DNA of 17,212 bases. Source: DASPXY01 sp038227745 (GTDB taxonomy: Bacteria; Planctomycetota; Planctomycetia; Gemmatales; Gemmataceae). Shown here in pieces: positions 16,250 to 17,212 of the stretch (within the stretch, counting starts at the first letter, position 1; every line of letters begins with the position of its first letter). A program made the translations under genes and the position numbers. Where the stretch lies: positions 1 through 17,212 of the forward strand of contig JBBRPS010000110.1 of NCBI GenBank assembly GCA_038227745.1. Reading direction: 5' to 3'. The notes under the pieces are model-generated. The model was not told where the DNA came from, ran no database searches, and was given only the letters and a program-made list of their open reading frames with translations.

Positions 16250-16679
16250 CGTGGCCCTCGGTTCTGGCGTGACGGCGGCGCGCGTGCCGTCGTAACGGGG
16301 AACGCACGTTCGCCGGCCGTGGAGCACCTGGCACGCCTGCCTCAAACCGTCTCAGGCACCCGGGTATCCCGGGGACAAAGAAGCGATCAGACCAGGCGGT
16401 CTACGCACGTGCTTGACACGCCCCGGACGGAGAACAAAGGGTATGCTACTTTTTAATCTCTCAAAGGCCTCCAAAGTTGGGTGACTCGTGCCCGCCAGCG
16501 GCACGGCGAGGATCATGCCCGGGACCCCACGGAGTAAGTGAGCGCTTGGCGGGGACGAGGGTGTGGCGCCCGGGCGGAGGCAGCCCCGAGGCCACAATCT
16601 ATCGATGCCAGCCGGTGCTCGTCGATGCCTGCCGCGCCGAAACCTGAGTACGAAAACTGACCTGCCCGCCGCTTGCAGG
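16250..16679. other. Intergenic region upstream of the kinase gene
   Basis: About 430 bases with no convincing gene. A palindromic CCCGGG pair lies near 16360-16375. A locally AT-rich patch spans about 16441-16470. The plus strand has TTGACA at 16413-16418, but the next TATGCT is 23 bases further on, too far for a normal promoter. The kinase promoter should be in here on the minus strand but I could not identify it. Confidence 0.4.
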
Positions 16680-16860
16680 GGGACGTGCAGGCCGGGGCCC
16701 GGGGGGAAGGCCGCTGGCACCCCGCCCCGGGCGAATTCCTCTGGCTCTTCCACGAGTACGCCTACACCGAGACGAGCTACACTCACCTCGCCAAGCAGCT
16801 GAACACCCGCGGAATTCCAGGGCCGGGAAGCGGCTTGAAGGAGCACGGGGAGCGGACCGC
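16680..16860 (+). pseudogene. Serine-recombinase remnant
   Basis: The plus strand encodes EFLWLFHEYAYTETSYTHLA then KQLNTRGIPGPGSG (about 16733-16834). This matches the start of the recombinase domain of large serine recombinases (W.F..YA.T..S...LA..LN.RGIP.P.G). The N-terminal resolvase catalytic domain, with its active serine, is missing, and so is the zinc-ribbon C-terminus. Upstream sequence is Gly/Arg-rich in frame without recognisable motifs. The piece abuts the broken SUMF1-type gene near 16865, so a past integration or excision probably left it here; that history is inference. Confidence 0.55.
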
Positions 16861-16864
16861 CTGG

Positions 16865-17212
16865 AGCGAAAGGTTCGCGCCCTTCTTCGGTCGCTGGGGA
16901 ACCCATGCGGAACTTGCCGGCCAGGATGAGTACCAGCTTCATGCCGACTGAGTTCTTGATCTTGAGTTCAGGGAATGCTTTCAAATCTGGCTGCTTGGTA
17001 TCAGCCTTCGCGACCGACCCTTGACTGTCCAGGTTGGGCTGCCGGGAGAACTGCCAGAGGAGCAGCGCCAGCAGGACGGTTGCGAGCAGGGTGATGGCGA
17101 CCGCCGCCACCGGCCAGAGGGACCGCCGCGGCGGAGGCGTTGCCGACCGGGCACGCGGGACGGGCGCCGGTCGCGCCTTGCCGTGGCGTCCTTCCCGGGC
17201 CTTCGCCGCCCG
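16865..17212 (-). pseudogene. SUMF1/formylglycine-generating-enzyme-type membrane protein, cut off (5' end beyond the window)
   Basis: The minus-strand frame is open to the right edge, so the true start lies outside. It reads a basic Pro/Arg-rich segment, then a transmembrane helix (PVAAVAITLLATVLLALLLW, about 17056-17116). A linker follows, then KNSVGMKLVLILAGKFRMGS and PATEEGRE, the conserved opening of SUMF1 domains (NSIGMKLVLIPAGKFLMGSP). The match ends near 16870 where the recombinase remnant begins. The frame continues to 16352 but encodes nothing SUMF1-like, so the catalytic domain of about 200 residues is missing. The basic linker before the helix resembles that of planctomycete kinases, so the intact gene may have been a kinase-SUMF1 fusion; this cannot be told here. 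Confidence 0.6.

Noticed and set aside
16250..16345. 32-residue N-terminal extension of the kinase
   Set aside because: The extra residues have no similarity to the kinase family, and the ATG at 16249 gives the normal beginning.
16413..16447. TTGACA and TATGCT as a promoter
   Set aside because: The 23-base spacing is too long for a sigma-70-type promoter and no intact plus-strand gene follows.
13472..16456. 994-residue open frame on the plus strand
   Set aside because: It is antisense to the kinase gene, whose motifs are certain. Its sequence is low-complexity (Gln, Gly, Arg, Pro) with no domain; long shadow frames are expected at this GC content.
16352..16864. C-terminal continuation of the SUMF1-type frame
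   Set aside because: The residues show no SUMF1 motifs and overlap the recombinase coding on the other strand, so this is chance open frame after the break.

Overview
The window is high-GC DNA from a planctomycete, most likely a Gemmataceae-type member (Gemmata and relatives). This is inferred from three things. Two secreted proteins carry the LEDRLVP N-terminal motif. A very long Ser/Thr kinase has the layout N-terminal helical region, kinase, one membrane helix, WD40 repeats, TPRs. There is a planctomycete-type ECF sigma factor. Fragments of LRR, NHL, PD40 and SUMF1 proteins, all large families in these genomes, lie in between. No tRNA, rRNA or CRISPR array was seen.

Layout. 1-856: a small DUF3592 membrane protein and an overlapping short hypothetical gene, both on +. 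911-2416 (-): a secreted glycerophosphodiester phosphodiesterase. 2417-2817: a scar holding a PD40 propeller remnant (-), a long imperfect inverted repeat and an LRR remnant (+). 2818-4203 (+): an exported DUF1254/DUF1214 protein. 4204-4664: a second scar with an NHL remnant (+) and a probable LRR N-terminal remnant (-). 4665-5261 (-): an ECF sigma factor. 5554-10479 (+): a 1641-residue trypsin-like protease joined to repeat modules and RTX calcium-binding repeats. 10806-11462 (+): a small LEDRLVP protein. 11756-16249 (-): the 1497-residue kinase, convergent with it across a strong hairpin. 16250-17212: mostly non-coding, with a serine-recombinase remnant lying against a truncated SUMF1-type gene that runs off the right edge.

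How the genes may work together. The clearest group is the ECF sigma gene, the divergent protease/RTX gene and the downstream LEDRLVP gene. The two LEDRLVP genes carry a duplicated upstream element of about 106 bp (about 87% identical by hand count), placed 114 and 132 bp before their start codons, and the motif is at residues 35-41 in both proteins. This suggests a co-regulated cell-surface set, possibly under the adjacent sigma factor, with the membrane kinase as a possible signalling partner. That link is inference from position only. I found no clear defence system, biosynthetic cluster or complete mobile element. The best candidates for something undescribed are the duplicated element and the protease/RTX protein.
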